From Mucidula mucida (Eukaryota > Basidiomycota > Agaricomycetes > Agaricales > Physalacriaceae): a stretch of 64,000 nt of DNA. Shown piece after piece: positions 28,520 to 38,696 of the stretch. A program made the position numbers and the translations under genes. Location of the stretch: assembly GCA_015501055.1 (NCBI GenBank), contig JADNYV010000011.1, positions 124,001 through 188,000 of the forward strand, read 5' to 3'. Position 1 is the first letter of the stretch, and every line of letters begins with the position of its first letter. A model generated the notes under the pieces. The model was not told the origin of the DNA. It was given only the letters and a program-made list of their open reading frames with translations, and did not search any database.

Positions 28520-30699
28520 CTACGAGCGAGTTTCATCCGGTCGAAGTAACTCGGTACGTGGAATGAGATATGGCCGTCTGTGGCGCTTGCGAAGCTCAAG
28601 CACCAACATACGATTGCGCCTCTTGATCATCTCGTCGAGGAAGAAATTATATCTGTCTCTCTGCATCTCCCGTACAACTGACCGAAACCCTCCAAACCAC
28701 CCATTCGTGACCTCCGCAGCAGAGGAGTTGAACCGCCACTTCTTGTCGTGATATAGGTCTGGGAAGTTAGCCGGATTGCATTCTTGACTACATACCGAAT
28801 CATCCGAGTCCTTGTGCTTAGTCTTCATGTGAAAAACATCTACTGGAAGCGCCACGCCGTCAAAATGATGATCATTGAGAGACATGATGACTTTTTTGAC
28901 GTGGCAGTTGTTATCATAGAACATGACACCAGGAAGAGAGCGACGTGTTGGGAACAGTATTCGATGGAATATCTGCAGAAAAACAGTCAATGACCAATAA
29001 ATCATTGAAAGATTCACATACCCGTACAGCGTTCGGTGCCTCCGACCCATAGAATGTCGCACGGCCGAATATCATGCCACAGCAACCAACACACAGCTCC
29101 TCGTTGTGAGTCCAGCATCGACCAAGGGAGATTTGAATCTTCTGCGACTTTTGTGGCGCCACATTTCCTGTCTCCGCTTTGTCAGGACAATCGAGTTCAA
29201 CTGGGTCATCATCAGGGCGCTCAAACGCGAGTGAGTCATTGGTTTGAGAGCTTTTTGCGCGCTCAAGACGCCTCTTGAGTTGAAAGAGCGCCGTTCGCGA
29301 CTCTTCTCCACGGTTCTCGAGTTCCCGATGAACGGGATCGCAGCATGTCTTAAACGGTTGTTCTACCGGGGCCTCGCAGTTCTTGACTGCACAAACAAGT
29401 TCACGAGGCTTGTGGGTATGACAGAACCGTTCCCGCTGTGATTCGAGGCGATTCTGGCAGTCATGGACACCACAACAGACATGTCCGATATCAAGCCCAT
29501 CCGTGACTACAGCGCGAAGGGCACCTATAAAACAAACTAAGCACCATATCAAGGTAAGACCTCCTTTGACTTACGGCCAGTATCAGCGTCAATCTCGCAA
29601 CAGAGGTCGCACGCATGATTCCAGTATTCCTGCCCCGGACCTTTCAACCGTTCCGTTCGTGCCTCAAGGGCGAGACACATCCTATCCGTCTGATTCGTTG
29701 CGCTCTGTTGCAACTCGAGCAGTACCCCTCTTTCTGCCGCATCGAGAAGTAGTGCATTCATGAAGAATGCATCCAGAGCCATTTCACTCGACATCTCTAA
29801 GGCGTAGTCCCACTGATCGTCTAGATGCTTTACGGCTTCCAGATGCTCAAGGTTATAAATCTTTGCATTATTGGTGGCGGACACCCTTGTGAACTATGAG
29901 CTCTTGATGCGGCGATGAAAGACTCTTAGTACGTACCAAGCACAAACAGAATTATTCGTAAAGCGCTCGGCTTGGGACAACTCAACATAGTAGTGCATGC
30001 CAACTTCAACCAAATCCATTCCAGTAGCATAGTTCGGTGCATAGTATGTGCGGTTTTCTCTATGTTGATGTGTATAGTACGTGGGATAATAGCGTGTATG
30101 ACATTCTGTCCGGAAAGGATATGAATGGAAAGAGCATGGATTGTAATGGTAATCGTACTTCGGCAGCTCGATGAGTGGCACCAGACCGGGAGAGGACCCA
30201 GATCACGCGTGAAGAGAGTGACCTTGTATGAGGTACTCTGCGCGAGTTCTTGCTGCAGGCCGGATTGCCGCGCCGCACAGACTGGATCGAGACAGATCCT
30301 AGTAGGCGGAAAGAGGTCACGGAAACCTAACATACGAAGTGTAAGTAACAGCGGCGTATACGAGGAAAATGATACATACCTAGCTCACACGCCAGACCCC
30401 ATTCCAGATACAACGGCAACAATCCATTACTATCATGATTGTGCGGCAACGCTGGCAGCGTCCAAATGTAGTGCCGCAACGAGGTCCAAAGTGAATAAAC
30501 GACTTCAGGCGGTAGTAACAGCGAAGATGAAAAAAAAAGACGACAAGTTCGGCCCCAGATCTATTGGTGGTGAGATGGGTGATGCGGTGATCCATTCGAG
30601 GCGAGGGCGGAGATGTCTTGCAAGAAGGATGAATCTCGTCAGATCATGCAACTCGACGCTGCTGATAGCGTCGAAGCCGATGAGTTCGTGAACAAGCAT
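28520..30699 (-). CDS. KDZ-family transposase with CxC5/CxC6-type cysteine clusters
   Basis: Start ATG 30699. N-terminal exons include VHELIGFDAISSVELHDL, LPPEVVYSLWTSLRHYIW and FPPTRICLDPVC, then FTRDLGPLPVWCHSSSCR: the CxC5 cluster. A middle exon has KIYNLEHLEAV, and the next gives the CxC6-type cluster (VCCGVHDCQNRL, FCHTHKP, LVCAVKNCEAPV, CVGCCGMIFGRA). The last exons hold the RNase-H-like part: VMFYDNNCHVKK, DVFHMKTKHK, CSQECNPANFP, WRFNSSAAEVTNGWFGGF and FFLDEMIKRRNRM, a KDZ (Kyakuja-Dileera-Zisupton) signature. A run of nine T (plus-strand A run at 30530-30538) puts the first two blocks out of frame; eight would restore it. Introns of about 50-65 bp explain the other frame changes. It ends TRS at 28520, convergent to the RTC4-domain gene. 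Confidence 0.8.
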
Positions 30700-30817
30700 A
30701 GCGATGACTGAGCGGGCGGGGAAGCAAGCATGCGTCACGTCTGAGTCACGTCTGCCTGGCCGTTCGGTCCGATCTGGTCCGAGGTCCGAGTGTAAGCTGT
30801 CTTGGCAGCTGCATATC

Positions 30818-31073
30818 CGGGCCATGAGGCAGCCATATGCGCGCGCATACGGCGCATATCGGATGAACGCCGTATATGCAGTTCCTGACTCCATATGCGC
30901 GCATATCTGCATATATATGCGACTGTTCTACGGGTTCGACATTGACGGGCCATGAGGCAGCCATATGCGCGCGCATACGGCGCATATCGGATGAACGCCG
31001 TATATGCAGTTCCTGACTCCATATGCGCGCATATCTGCATATATATGCGACTGTTCTACGGGTTCGACATTGA
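30818..31073. repeat. Perfect 128-bp tandem duplication at the right end of the transposon
   Basis: Units 30818-30945 and 30946-31073 are identical as read. Each holds CCATATGCGCGCGCATACGG, GCGCATATCGG, CCATATGCGCGCATATCTGC and the whole right inverted repeat. The duplication ends one base before the right target-site copy. Confidence 0.88.
31037..31067 (-). repeat. Terminal inverted repeat, right
   Basis: Reverse complement reads TCGAACCCGTAGAACAGTCG followed by CATATATATGC, matching 24770-24800. A second copy lies in the first tandem unit, at about 30909-30939. Confidence 0.8.
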
Positions 31074-31074
31074 C

Positions 31075-31083
31075 GACGCGACG
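31075..31083. repeat. Target-site duplication, right copy
   Basis: GACGCGACG, same as 24755-24763. Directly after it the host frame resumes. Confidence 0.75.
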
Positions 31084-31378
31084 GGTTGTTGAGATCCTGA
31101 ACGTTCAACTTGAGCGCTCCTCTGGCCCGTCGGTGGAAGTGAAAGAGCCGGGTAAAGTCCAGAAATTTGACGCCACCATCTTTCTTTCCCTTCCGGAGGG
31201 TTCAGAACGCCGGATTCCTGTTCCGGTCATTCTATTAGGGGTGCCAAGGAGCCTGGTAAGCCTCAACCTCGACGTTCTCCGCATTCATGGTGCGCTTTCA
31301 CGCGGATCCGAGCTCTTCGAAGAACGGGAGCAAGACGCAAAGAAGGTGGACTTGAAGCTGTTACCGATTTACCTCTGA
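31075..31378 (+). pseudogene. 3' part of the host gene interrupted by the transposon
   Basis: Continues the frame of 24576-24763 through the target site: TRRVVEILNVQLERSS, then FDATIFLSLPEGSERRIPVP and VILLGVPRSL, stopping at 31376-31378. Product not recognised; a GTAAGC donor at about 31256 may mean that part of the tail is intron. Possible roles cannot be named. Confidence 0.5.
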
Positions 31379-31790
31379 TGGAAGAAGAACCAGTGAGCTT
31401 TTTGTTCTTAAAATACCTCGGGCGACGGTGATCGACCATCATATAATCGGTAGCACGCAGTACAACCCGTTTTTTAACCACGCGGACTTGACGCGTTGCT
31501 CTCAAATCTCAATGTCGACATGCAGGGAAAGCTCCATTTATTGAAATACCCCTTGAGAGATCTTTGAATTTGGGGATCAGCAGCGGTGCTCATTCCGTCA
31601 AAAGCAAACTTGAACGTTACCTTCAATGTGATGTCTACGCAGGCCATCCCCACCAACATTGCAGAGCTGTACGTTGCTTTCTCGTGGACGAGGCGCATCT
31701 TGAAGCTGATCATCCCCACTTTCAGGACAGGTCCATTGGTGGGAATTTAAAAGGCGGGAGTCGACCGATAGTCCTAATAATGGCCCGTAG
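31379..31790. other. Gap before the DUF6534 gene
   Basis: Probably holds the missing first exon and promoter of the DUF6534 gene; I could not identify the start. No other gene supported. Confidence 0.4.
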
Positions 31791-33129
31791 GTCCTTGGGC
31801 ATTTTTTTAACTGGGGACTATTCGGGGCGTTGACAGTCCAATCGTGTAGGGCGCTTTTCTCACTGATACTACCCAGCTTCTGCTGATATCCTCAGACATA
31901 TATTATCTGGCGTTTCCCCGCGATCGATGGCTGGCCAAGTCGATAGTAGCCTCGGTGTACAGTTTGGAGCTTATACAGACCGTTCTCGCGACGCGGGACG
32001 CGTTTCGAAATTTTGGGACTGGGTGGGGGGATATGACGGATCTGAACGAGGTTGGGTTCCTGTGGTTCAGGTATGTTGCTACACCGTACACGCCACTTCA
32101 TGGACATAGTCTGACATCTTCGTTCAGCGTTCCAGTAATGGGCTCTATAAGTAAGACCTCGCTTGCTTCACCGTCAAGTCGCGACTGAGCTGGTACTACT
32201 CCAGTCGGCTTCGTCGCACAGTTGTTCTTCGCGTGGAGGATATGGATTTTGAGCAGTAGGCTGTACATCCCAGTTATCATATGTCTGGTGAGTAGAACAT
32301 AACCTCGTGATTATTGCCCTGACCGTCGGTGAAGCTATCCGCAACGCAATGCATCGCCGGCGTCTGGTCAGGGATCTACTCACACATCATTGGCGTATTC
32401 TCCGACATTCCAGAACACACGTTCGTCAGCACTTCGGTACGTCCCCGCTCTAATCACCTATTCATATTCTCAAGAATGTCTCCAGCTCTGGCTAGGTGGC
32501 ACCGCGCTTTGCGATGTCATAGTCGCGTTTAGTATGATGTACTATCTAAATCGTTCTAGGACAGGATTTCGTTCCACGAACGTTATTCTTTCAAGGTTCA
32601 TCCGCATCACGATTGAGACGGGTGCAATCTGCGCCACGTTTGCTGTCCTCGATCTTGCGTTCTTTCTTTCTTACCGACACAACAACTTTCATCTAGCACC
32701 GTCAATCGCCCTGTCCAAACTATACTCTAACAGCTTGTTGGTGGTATGTGCCATTTCTCCGACGAGAGCACGGAATTGACTTGGAATATGTGTAGGTACT
32801 CAATGCTCGCGTGCGCTTCGTCGGTGGACGCGATAGCGGTGCTTGGTCCGAAGACTTTTCGCTGGCGGCGATAGTTACGACGACAGACTTCCAATTTCCG
32901 GGCGGAGCCTCATCGAGCTTTGGGCATCGCCATGGCCATCACAGCCAAACAAGTCTTCCTGACAACACGCTCAATATAGCCGTTGCACGAGGGGTTACTG
33001 GAGAGTATGAAGACGACGACGTATGTAGCACCTATGCTTTGCTTCACTCGCTAAACATGTCCATAGCACAAACCTCCGAGGGATGCTGACCCAGAATACA
33101 ATCAACGAAAAGGTGTTTTGGTCGAATGA
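31791..33129 (+). CDS. DUF6534 multi-pass membrane protein (first exon not found)
   Basis: The first readable exon starts after an acceptor at 31788-31790 with VLGHFFNWGLFGALTVQSY. It then runs IYYLAFPRDRWLAKSIVASV, GFLWFS, VPVMGSI, VGFVAQLFFAWRIWILSSRL and LWLGGTALCDVIVAFSMMYY. The family core follows: LNRSRTGFRSTN, ILSRFIRITIETG, SYRHNNFHLAPSIALSKLYSNSLLVV and LNARVRFVGG. This conserved SRTGF...IETG...LSKLYSNSLL...LN-R pattern is the DUF6534 hallmark of Agaricomycete 7-TM proteins of unknown function. The C-terminus is a polar tail; after a last intron it ends HKPPRDADPEYNQRKGVLVE at 33129. The start codon is unclear: a TAG lies in frame just upstream of 31791, so a short upstream exon is expected. 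It lies about 700 bp right of the transposon. Confidence 0.72.
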
Positions 33130-33738
33130 ACTCTTCGTCATATGCTTGTCAGACAGCTATGTGTTTGTATTATTATGACTTACATATGATGGATCACTAA
33201 TGTCAAACGACGAGACCTTCTTGGGGCTGTTACTCGATGAAGCTTGAGACCCAAGCTTATTGAACTTTCCGTCGAGACAAATTGATTGGCATCAGGTTCA
33301 GTGATCTGAACTGGCTAGGTCATCGCATTGAATGTCAGAATTTACTCGCCACTGTCAATGGTACACATTGATAACTGATGACTTCAGTGTTTACTGGGCA
33401 TGACTTTGAATGTCCTGTGATTATAGACTGCCTGGTGTCAATGGTCCCTTGTCCCATCAAGGCATCGTTCAAGGCAACGAGCTTGCCCGAGAGCCAGAAG
33501 ACGCGATGAGGGTTCATTCTAAGTGGTCTCATTCTATATCATTATGTTTTGTCATTTGTCGGAGCGAGGAGCGAAAGGCTTCGCCCCCGCCAGCGGTGGC
33601 ATCACATTCAACCAAATGATGTCAATATCCATCGATCTCATTGGGAGAGAGGCGTTGAGTCCCATTGATACGTGATCAAGCATTCCCAACAGAGTCTTGA
33701 GTCGTAACGTGGCGACAGCAATAACCGCGCGACTGACA
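33130..33738. other. Convergent spacer, DUF6534 to DSC3
   Basis: No supported gene; 3' flanks of two convergent genes. Confidence 0.5.
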
Positions 33739-34887
33739 TCAAGAAGCGTCCAAGAAAAACCTCCACAAACCAAACATGATGTTCGCGATGAAGCCGATGA
33801 CCAAACCGACTTGCATTGCGCGGCTAACAAGATTGGAATATCGGCGGTCCATCAACAGGCGAAATTGAGACACTCACGAAAATATGACGCTGTCTGGCGG
33901 CTCGTATTCGGTACCGTCTTCCCAGAACACCGGGGGAATTGGTTTGCGGATAAAGAAGAATGGGAGTATGGGAAAGAAGAAGCCTATTACCAGACCTTGG
34001 ATGATGGAGGAGTTGGCAGAGGTAGACTGGGATAGTGAAGCGGTTCCGGCGTTATCCATAGAATCGATCCATTGCTCTTCAAGTGCTCTGGCGTGTTCGT
34101 CATCTACAGATTATCAGCATACAAGCATAACATGTTCAACGCGTTCTTACATTCTTCCTCCGTCTCAAAGTGTTGTTCATCAAGAAAGTTGTTCGAGGAC
34201 TGACTGTGAAACTGGCGTCTGAAATTGGCGATGTCGGCTTCTGAGAAGCCTACAGACGCCAGCCTGTCAAAGCCCCTTGCGGGTTGCATTTGGGTCGCCT
34301 GTCATTCATTAATTAGAAGAAAGAAGAGGTCTCTGCAGATTTAAATCCACCTGTAATCCTTCATCATTATCTCCTTGGCCAAATTCAACTTTGGCGCCGA
34401 CAGAGCAGTGCAGCCACGTCGTGGTAGCTGCCGCAATGCGCGCTTCCTGCGCCTCGTCGTCGACGCTGCTCGCGACTTTCTTTTGACGGCCTTCGTGAGT
34501 GTCCAGCCACGAGAAGAGCGGTATCCCATCCGTCAACAACCGCCCGGAATATATGAGTCGAAGTTTGCGATCCTCCAGGTCAGCCCGGGCGTTGCGAATC
34601 TGCCACATTGTCATTCCAGGATGCAAGTAAATCGAAGTATATGGGGTTCTTACTATTGTCTTCACGTCCTTGACAGTATCTTGCTTCCCAATGGTCAGCT
34701 GTAGATCAGGCAGTCCCTCCGTGAACCGAATGACAAGATGTCGAACAGTCACTTCATGGCTAGTCGAAGCCTCTGGTGCGCCAGCGGGAACTAGAAGGTC
34801 TATAGCCCGTCGTTTCCCCTTGGCTTTCTCGCTGAGCATGTTGGTCCCAATTGTCATGCTGGTAAGAAAGATCCCCTTCGGAGGCAA
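33739..34887 (-). CDS. dsc3: DSC E3 ubiquitin ligase complex subunit 3 (DUF2407)
   Basis: ATG at 34887 (alternatives 34857, 34839). The N-terminal ubiquitin-like domain has HLVIRFTEGLPDLQLTIGKQ and, after an intron (about 34660 to 34605), RNARADLEDRKLRLIYSGRLL. The DUF2407 C-part has RGFDRLASVGFSEADIANFR and, over another intron, YDEHARALEEQWIDSMD. Two membrane segments follow: GLVIGFFFPILPFFFIRKP and, after a last intron (about 33880-33828), MQVGLVIGFIANIMFGLWRF. The stop is at 33741-33739. In fission yeast and Aspergillus, Dsc proteins form a Golgi/endosome E3 ligase that activates SREBP-type factors. The frame is intact through five exons. Confidence 0.85.
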
Positions 34888-35058
34888 ATCTGATCGGCGT
34901 GTATGTGTCAGGCACGCTACACCTCAGTCTTAACTTGGTCCTAGTAATGCTCATAGCTCTTTACTCATCGGATACGAATCCTAGGAGAGCGCGATACGCT
35001 GACGTTTTTTTCCGGCGACTGCGCTCAGAAATAGCTCTCCTATTGACGTGAAATTCCC
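34888..35058. promoter_or_regulatory. Divergent promoter, DSC3 / VPS62-like
   Basis: Only about 170 bp separate the minus-strand DSC3 start from the plus-strand VPS62-like start, so both promoters must lie here. No clear TATA. Confidence 0.5.
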
Positions 35059-36354
35059 ATGACCTTCTGGCCAGTTTCATGGTCTCTCCCCCTTCACGGC
35101 ATGCTTTCACAAATCGGGTTTCTTGCTCTTTTCGCTGGTTCTCTGTTATCGCACCCTGCTCAAGCCAGTCCTCTCCTTCCCCTAGCTACCATTCCCGACT
35201 ACGTCATCGCCTATGCCCCACTGTCCCATCTGTATTCCAAAGAACAGTGGTTTCATTCCGATGTAGCGACTCATCTGGAACACACGACACCGCAGGTGAG
35301 GGTATCTCAGTCTACTTCTTGTTATCGCTCACATGTTGGTTCCGTTTAGATAAACTATACATCTATAGGAAACGCTACCATAACTAGTCTCGCGTCAGTG
35401 AGCGCCGACGCGTTCTTGACTTCGGATGACAACGTTGAGAATTCTCCAGCGTGGCTACTTTCTACCGGAAACATGCCAGATGACACAGGATATAGCGCCG
35501 CTCCGGGGACCATCGTCTGTGTTCAGAAGGAGGGCGGAATCGTCGATGCCTTTTACTTCTCGTTTTACTCGTATAATTACGGTATGCGTCCGTGCCGTCT
35601 GTCATTCCTCAACCTCATGCTTCCAAGGTCCACAAGTTCTCGGAATCCGCTTTGGGAACCACGTCGGTGACTGGGAGCACATCGTGATTCGTTTCGTCGA
35701 CGGGATTCCTGCCTACATCTGGCTCTCCGTACATGACTGGGGTGACGCCTACAGCTTTACTGCTCTCGAGAAACGCGGTCTTCGTCCCGTAACGTACATC
35801 GCTACAGGAACGCACGCAAACTACGCGACCGTAGGTACTCACGCTTTTGTTCTGCCTTTGGGACTGCTCTCTGACCGGACGGACGCTGGACGGATATGGG
35901 ACATCACCAAAAATTACCGTGGGTTCTGGTACGACGTCTTGTCACAATCGTTCAGTAGTGCTGGCGGCGCGGGTATTGGTGGCAGGAAGCAGATGTCCGA
36001 GGGCTCCAGTTGGCTGACTTGGACGGGACGTTGGGGAGACCAGCAATATCCCAACTCTGATTCAAGGCAGATTTGCATATTGGACCAGTGTCACTATGTA
36101 ACGGGGCCCACTGGTAAGTTCCCAATACTGTTTATTCATTTCGCTTGGACTCATGAATGACTGCAGGTCCAGTCGACAAAAACCTTGGTCGTTTGACGGT
36201 TTGTCAGTACGATGAATGCGAGATTCTCGAGGATCTCAGCAGACACGAGAGTGGTGAACGAAAAGTTCATGGTGTCCTGAACGAACAGAACCTGGAGATG
36301 TACAATGACCTAGTGTTTTGGGCGAGGACGAAAGCAGGTGATGCATCTAGATAG
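35059..36354 (+). CDS. VPS62-family secreted or vacuolar protein
   Basis: Four exons: 35059-35295, about 35350-35580, about 35631-36114, about 36168-36354. ATG 35059, or 35101 (MLSQIGFLALFAGSLL), which starts the hydrophobic signal segment. The core has APLSHLYSKEQWFHSD, GTIVCVQKEGGIVDAFYFSF, GIRFGNHVGDWEHIVIRF, YIATGTHANYATVGTHA and GFWYDV. This set (NHxGDWEH, S/TGxHANY) marks the VPS62/PF06101 family, named after a yeast vacuolar sorting screen hit; biochemical function is unknown. No membrane segment after the signal. The frame is intact. It shares a short divergent promoter with DSC3. Confidence 0.85.
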
Positions 36355-37175
36355 TTTCTGCCAGAGTGATGTTCCTTACTTAGAAAACTCTTCATGAGGA
36401 GAGCATTCAAAACATTGACAGCATGAGTAGTCCAATGCCAAAGAACCTCATGCAAAGTAAGAAGGGACCTCCACAGGACGAAATGGTGAAGTAAAGTTCC
36501 TCAGAGGAGTATGTATGTTTGGTTGCTCGAGATTTATCTAAGGACCCCGGAGCGTGACTTCTTCAAAAGTACCTAGCTTCAACTTGCGATTGTGCAACAC
36601 AGTAGTGTCATGTAAGCCTGGGTGACTTCAACTGGCGAAAAGTCTAATTCTTATGAGCATCGCGCCCATGGCGACACTGCCCAGAGGAATGCACTTGAAC
36701 AGCGTAGAACAGGGGTCTGGGAGTAGGAAATGAAGAGGCATCGTCGTTTCCCGCCCCATAATATACCCTCATGACGTTGGTCGCTGCTTACGCATCCCAG
36801 ACTTGTGTCACTGACGCAATGATTGGAACATTCATAGCAGGTCAAGGAATCCACACTCTGCTGCTCGTGAAGCAGCGACTCGAGGGCGACTTTGAGGGCG
36901 ACAAATGCCAGATTGAGACGCAGCTAATCTCTATGTTAGCGAGACAACCGGGAGTCCTCGCCCTGTCGGGCGGTCGATATTTTCTTGACGATCGAGAACG
37001 GAGAATGTTGCTGGGTCGTCGAAAGATGAACGTCATCGGTGAACAAAGCGCATTAGTAGTGTGATTTCCTGTTACGATGCCCGCAGATGTATCTTCCTCG
37101 CACGAGTACATACGTTCAGTGCGTGTGCCATTCTTGAAAGTACAGCTCGATGCTGCTACGCTACGGCTTTGATCC
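36355..37175. other. Intergenic, VPS62-like to RRM-like gene
   Basis: No gene I can support. A 97-codon plus-strand frame at 36771-37064 has a protein-like composition but no motif and no neighbour evidence. Confidence 0.4.
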
Positions 37176-37919
37176 CTAAACACAGTGAGAGCAGTCCTGG
37201 GGTAATAGAAGACAAAAGTCACATCTCTCATCGCGTGTAATTTCCCCGGATTGGGTATACTTTCCGTAGATCTTGTGGTAGAAAAACCCAATCCCTGTAT
37301 CCGAGTACATTGCAGCAAGGGCCCTATCCGCGCCTTCCTGTGTCGCAAAGAGAGCAAATGCCCATGGCCGAAAGAACTTGGCTTGATTAAACGATACTAT
37401 ACAAAATGGTGAGCGGTACGTACGCGTGGAATAAAGACGCGACGCACACATCTCTACAGAAACCACATCGAACGGTTTCAGCAAGTTGAGGACCATCTCG
37501 GGATTAGCACCATAAGAAACCGGCACGTTCTCCAGTCGGAGCTCTCTGCTCTTCGGTGCATCGGGATCGAGCTCTGGCGCTTTGTTCTTCGGAAGCCGGA
37601 TGACCTCTGGTGCAAAGCTCGGGGGTATAGGCGTTATGGTCACGTCGCCCACAGTAAACGGTCGCTCCGCGGTAAGCTTGTCTGCGCCGTCCTTTCTGCG
37701 AAATTCGACTATAGACACGCGCGCGCCATGCCAGAGCGTGCTGACCTCTCCATACTTATCAAGGCTGGCTTTGAGGTCTCGGTGCGATATGGCGTCAGAT
37801 GTCATTAGGTGGACCTCGCGTGTAAGTGTGGTGAAGCTGCGTCTGCAGTGGCAGAACGTCTGCGTCCATTGACGAGCACAGAGGATCATGGAAGTTAAGA
37901 GGAATGATTTGAAAATCAA
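37176..37919 (-). CDS. RRM-like protein, paralogue A
   Basis: Open frame of 247 codons with an Arg-rich, amphipathic-looking start that could be a mitochondrial presequence. The middle has LKASLDKYGEVSTLWHGARV and GADKLTAERPFTVGDVTITP, which read like an RNP-type beta-alpha-beta unit. A second unit follows: LRLENVPVSYGANPEMVLNL, LKPFDVVSVEM, WAFALFATQEGADRALAAM and KIYGKYTQSG. Two degenerate RRM folds fit (alternating short helix and G-x-V/A-F/Y-A strands), but no perfect RNP1 is seen. It is clearly homologous to 40612-41637. An intron probably removes about 50 bp between SRLYSTR and the WAFALF block. The true C-terminus may be spliced away from the present stop. Confidence 0.55.
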   Translation of the reverse strand: MIFKSFLLTSMILCARQWTQTFCHCRRSFTTLTREVHLMTSDAISHRDLKASLDKYGEVSTLWHGARVSIVEFRRKDGADKLTAERPFTVGDVTITPIPPSFAPEVIRLPKNKAPELDPDAPKSRELRLENVPVSYGANPEMVLNLLKPFDVVSVEMCASRLYSTRTYRSPFCIVSFNQAKFFRPWAFALFATQEGADRALAAMYSDTGIGFFYHKIYGKYTQSGEITRDERCDFCLLLPQDCSHCV

Positions 37920-38189
37920 TTATTATTGACTGACGATCACTTAGTGTTTATGTTCCTAAACCATCCCGCTCATGTACTTAGTGCTCTAGCCTCTTCGAAG
38001 CCCTCTTCCACTATCACGCATCCCCCAGTTTGAGAAATATCACTGTGAAGATCTGGGCTATCCCAGTTGTCTGTTTTCTCGTGTCCTACACCGCATAAAA
38101 CTGTGGATGTCTTCGACGTGGCTGCTGTTCATATGTATCGGTGCATTGCGCGCTGTATTGCCTTCTTGCGTGGCTTGAAGGACTAGGTA

Positions 38190-38300
38190 CGGACAGCAAT
38201 CTGGTATCTGCAATGTTTTCTCGTCATTGGAAGGCGCGGATAGGAGTCAGCCTATGCAGTGACAGGATTTATGTCAATGGCAACTCAATGCCTCAGGTGG
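38190..38300 (+). pseudogene. Fragment of a third RRM-like paralogue
   Basis: In the plus frame, RHWKARIGVSLCSDRIYVNGN resembles the end of the second unit in the two RRM-like genes (TWSKAGVSLRNNRIYGNYHP in paralogue B). No other part of the gene is visible nearby. Confidence 0.4.
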
Positions 38301-38696
38301 CCCTAGATGTGCGTCCACGTTACATCTCGAGCTACCTTGCACGCATGCTTTGGGAGTGTTGTCCGACGGCGCGTGCAAATCTAGAGGCGATCTTGTTTGC
38401 AAAATCGCCACCTAATCGTTTGCGCCGCCCCCCTAAAATGAGACATTAGCGCGGAAAGAACTCTTTCGCTACGCTACACTGCTTCGATCGCATCTGATAC
38501 TTAAAGTTGCGAACTGCAAATTTCCAAAAGCCCTGGTCCGCTTCCCTGTGGTGGCGTTTCCTTCGATTGATCATATGGAAGTGTCCGTGCTCCTCCGTGC
38601 TCTCCTTTCGCTCGTTTCGTGTCTGCGCCCCTTACGAATGATGACTTTCATATAAGAAGAGATTTCTATGACGGTGCTAATCTTTGCAGTATCATC

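Larger units (their letters stand above)
24764..31074. mobile_element. KDZ-type DNA transposon carrying an RTC4-domain gene, about 6.3 kb
   Basis: Bounded by a 9-bp direct repeat (GACGCGACG) and by inverted repeats near both ends (24770-24800 and 31037-31067, 29 of 31 bases matching). It holds two convergent genes: a plus-strand gene with Cys-rich modules and an RTC4-like domain (25102-28203), and a minus-strand KDZ transposase with CxC5/CxC6-type clusters (30699-28520). Both subterminal regions are rich in GCGCATATATATGC and CATATGCGCG palindromes, as expected for transposase binding sites. The insertion splits a host reading frame. The outermost 6-7 bases on each side match poorly, so the exact ends are set by the target duplication and by the end of the internal tandem repeat. 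Confidence 0.82.

Noticed and set aside
30125..30691. 188-codon plus-strand frame inside the transposon
   Set aside because: Antisense of the N-terminal exons of the KDZ gene, whose conserved blocks are on the minus strand.
31050..31070. GGTTCGA as a tRNA B-box
   Set aside because: Lacks the full GGTTCGANNCC consensus and any A-box at proper distance; it is part of the transposon inverted repeat. No tRNA was found elsewhere by eye.
30818..31073. Possible CRISPR array or telomere-like repeat
   Set aside because: Only two units, no unique spacers, eukaryotic context; explained as a duplicated transposon end.
30735..31108. Long minus-strand frames with repeated MQICAHMESGTAY blocks
   Set aside because: Translation of the 128-bp tandem duplication and palindromes at the transposon end; not a protein.
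36771..37064. 97-codon plus-strand frame
   Set aside because: No motif, no splice support, no paralogue seen.
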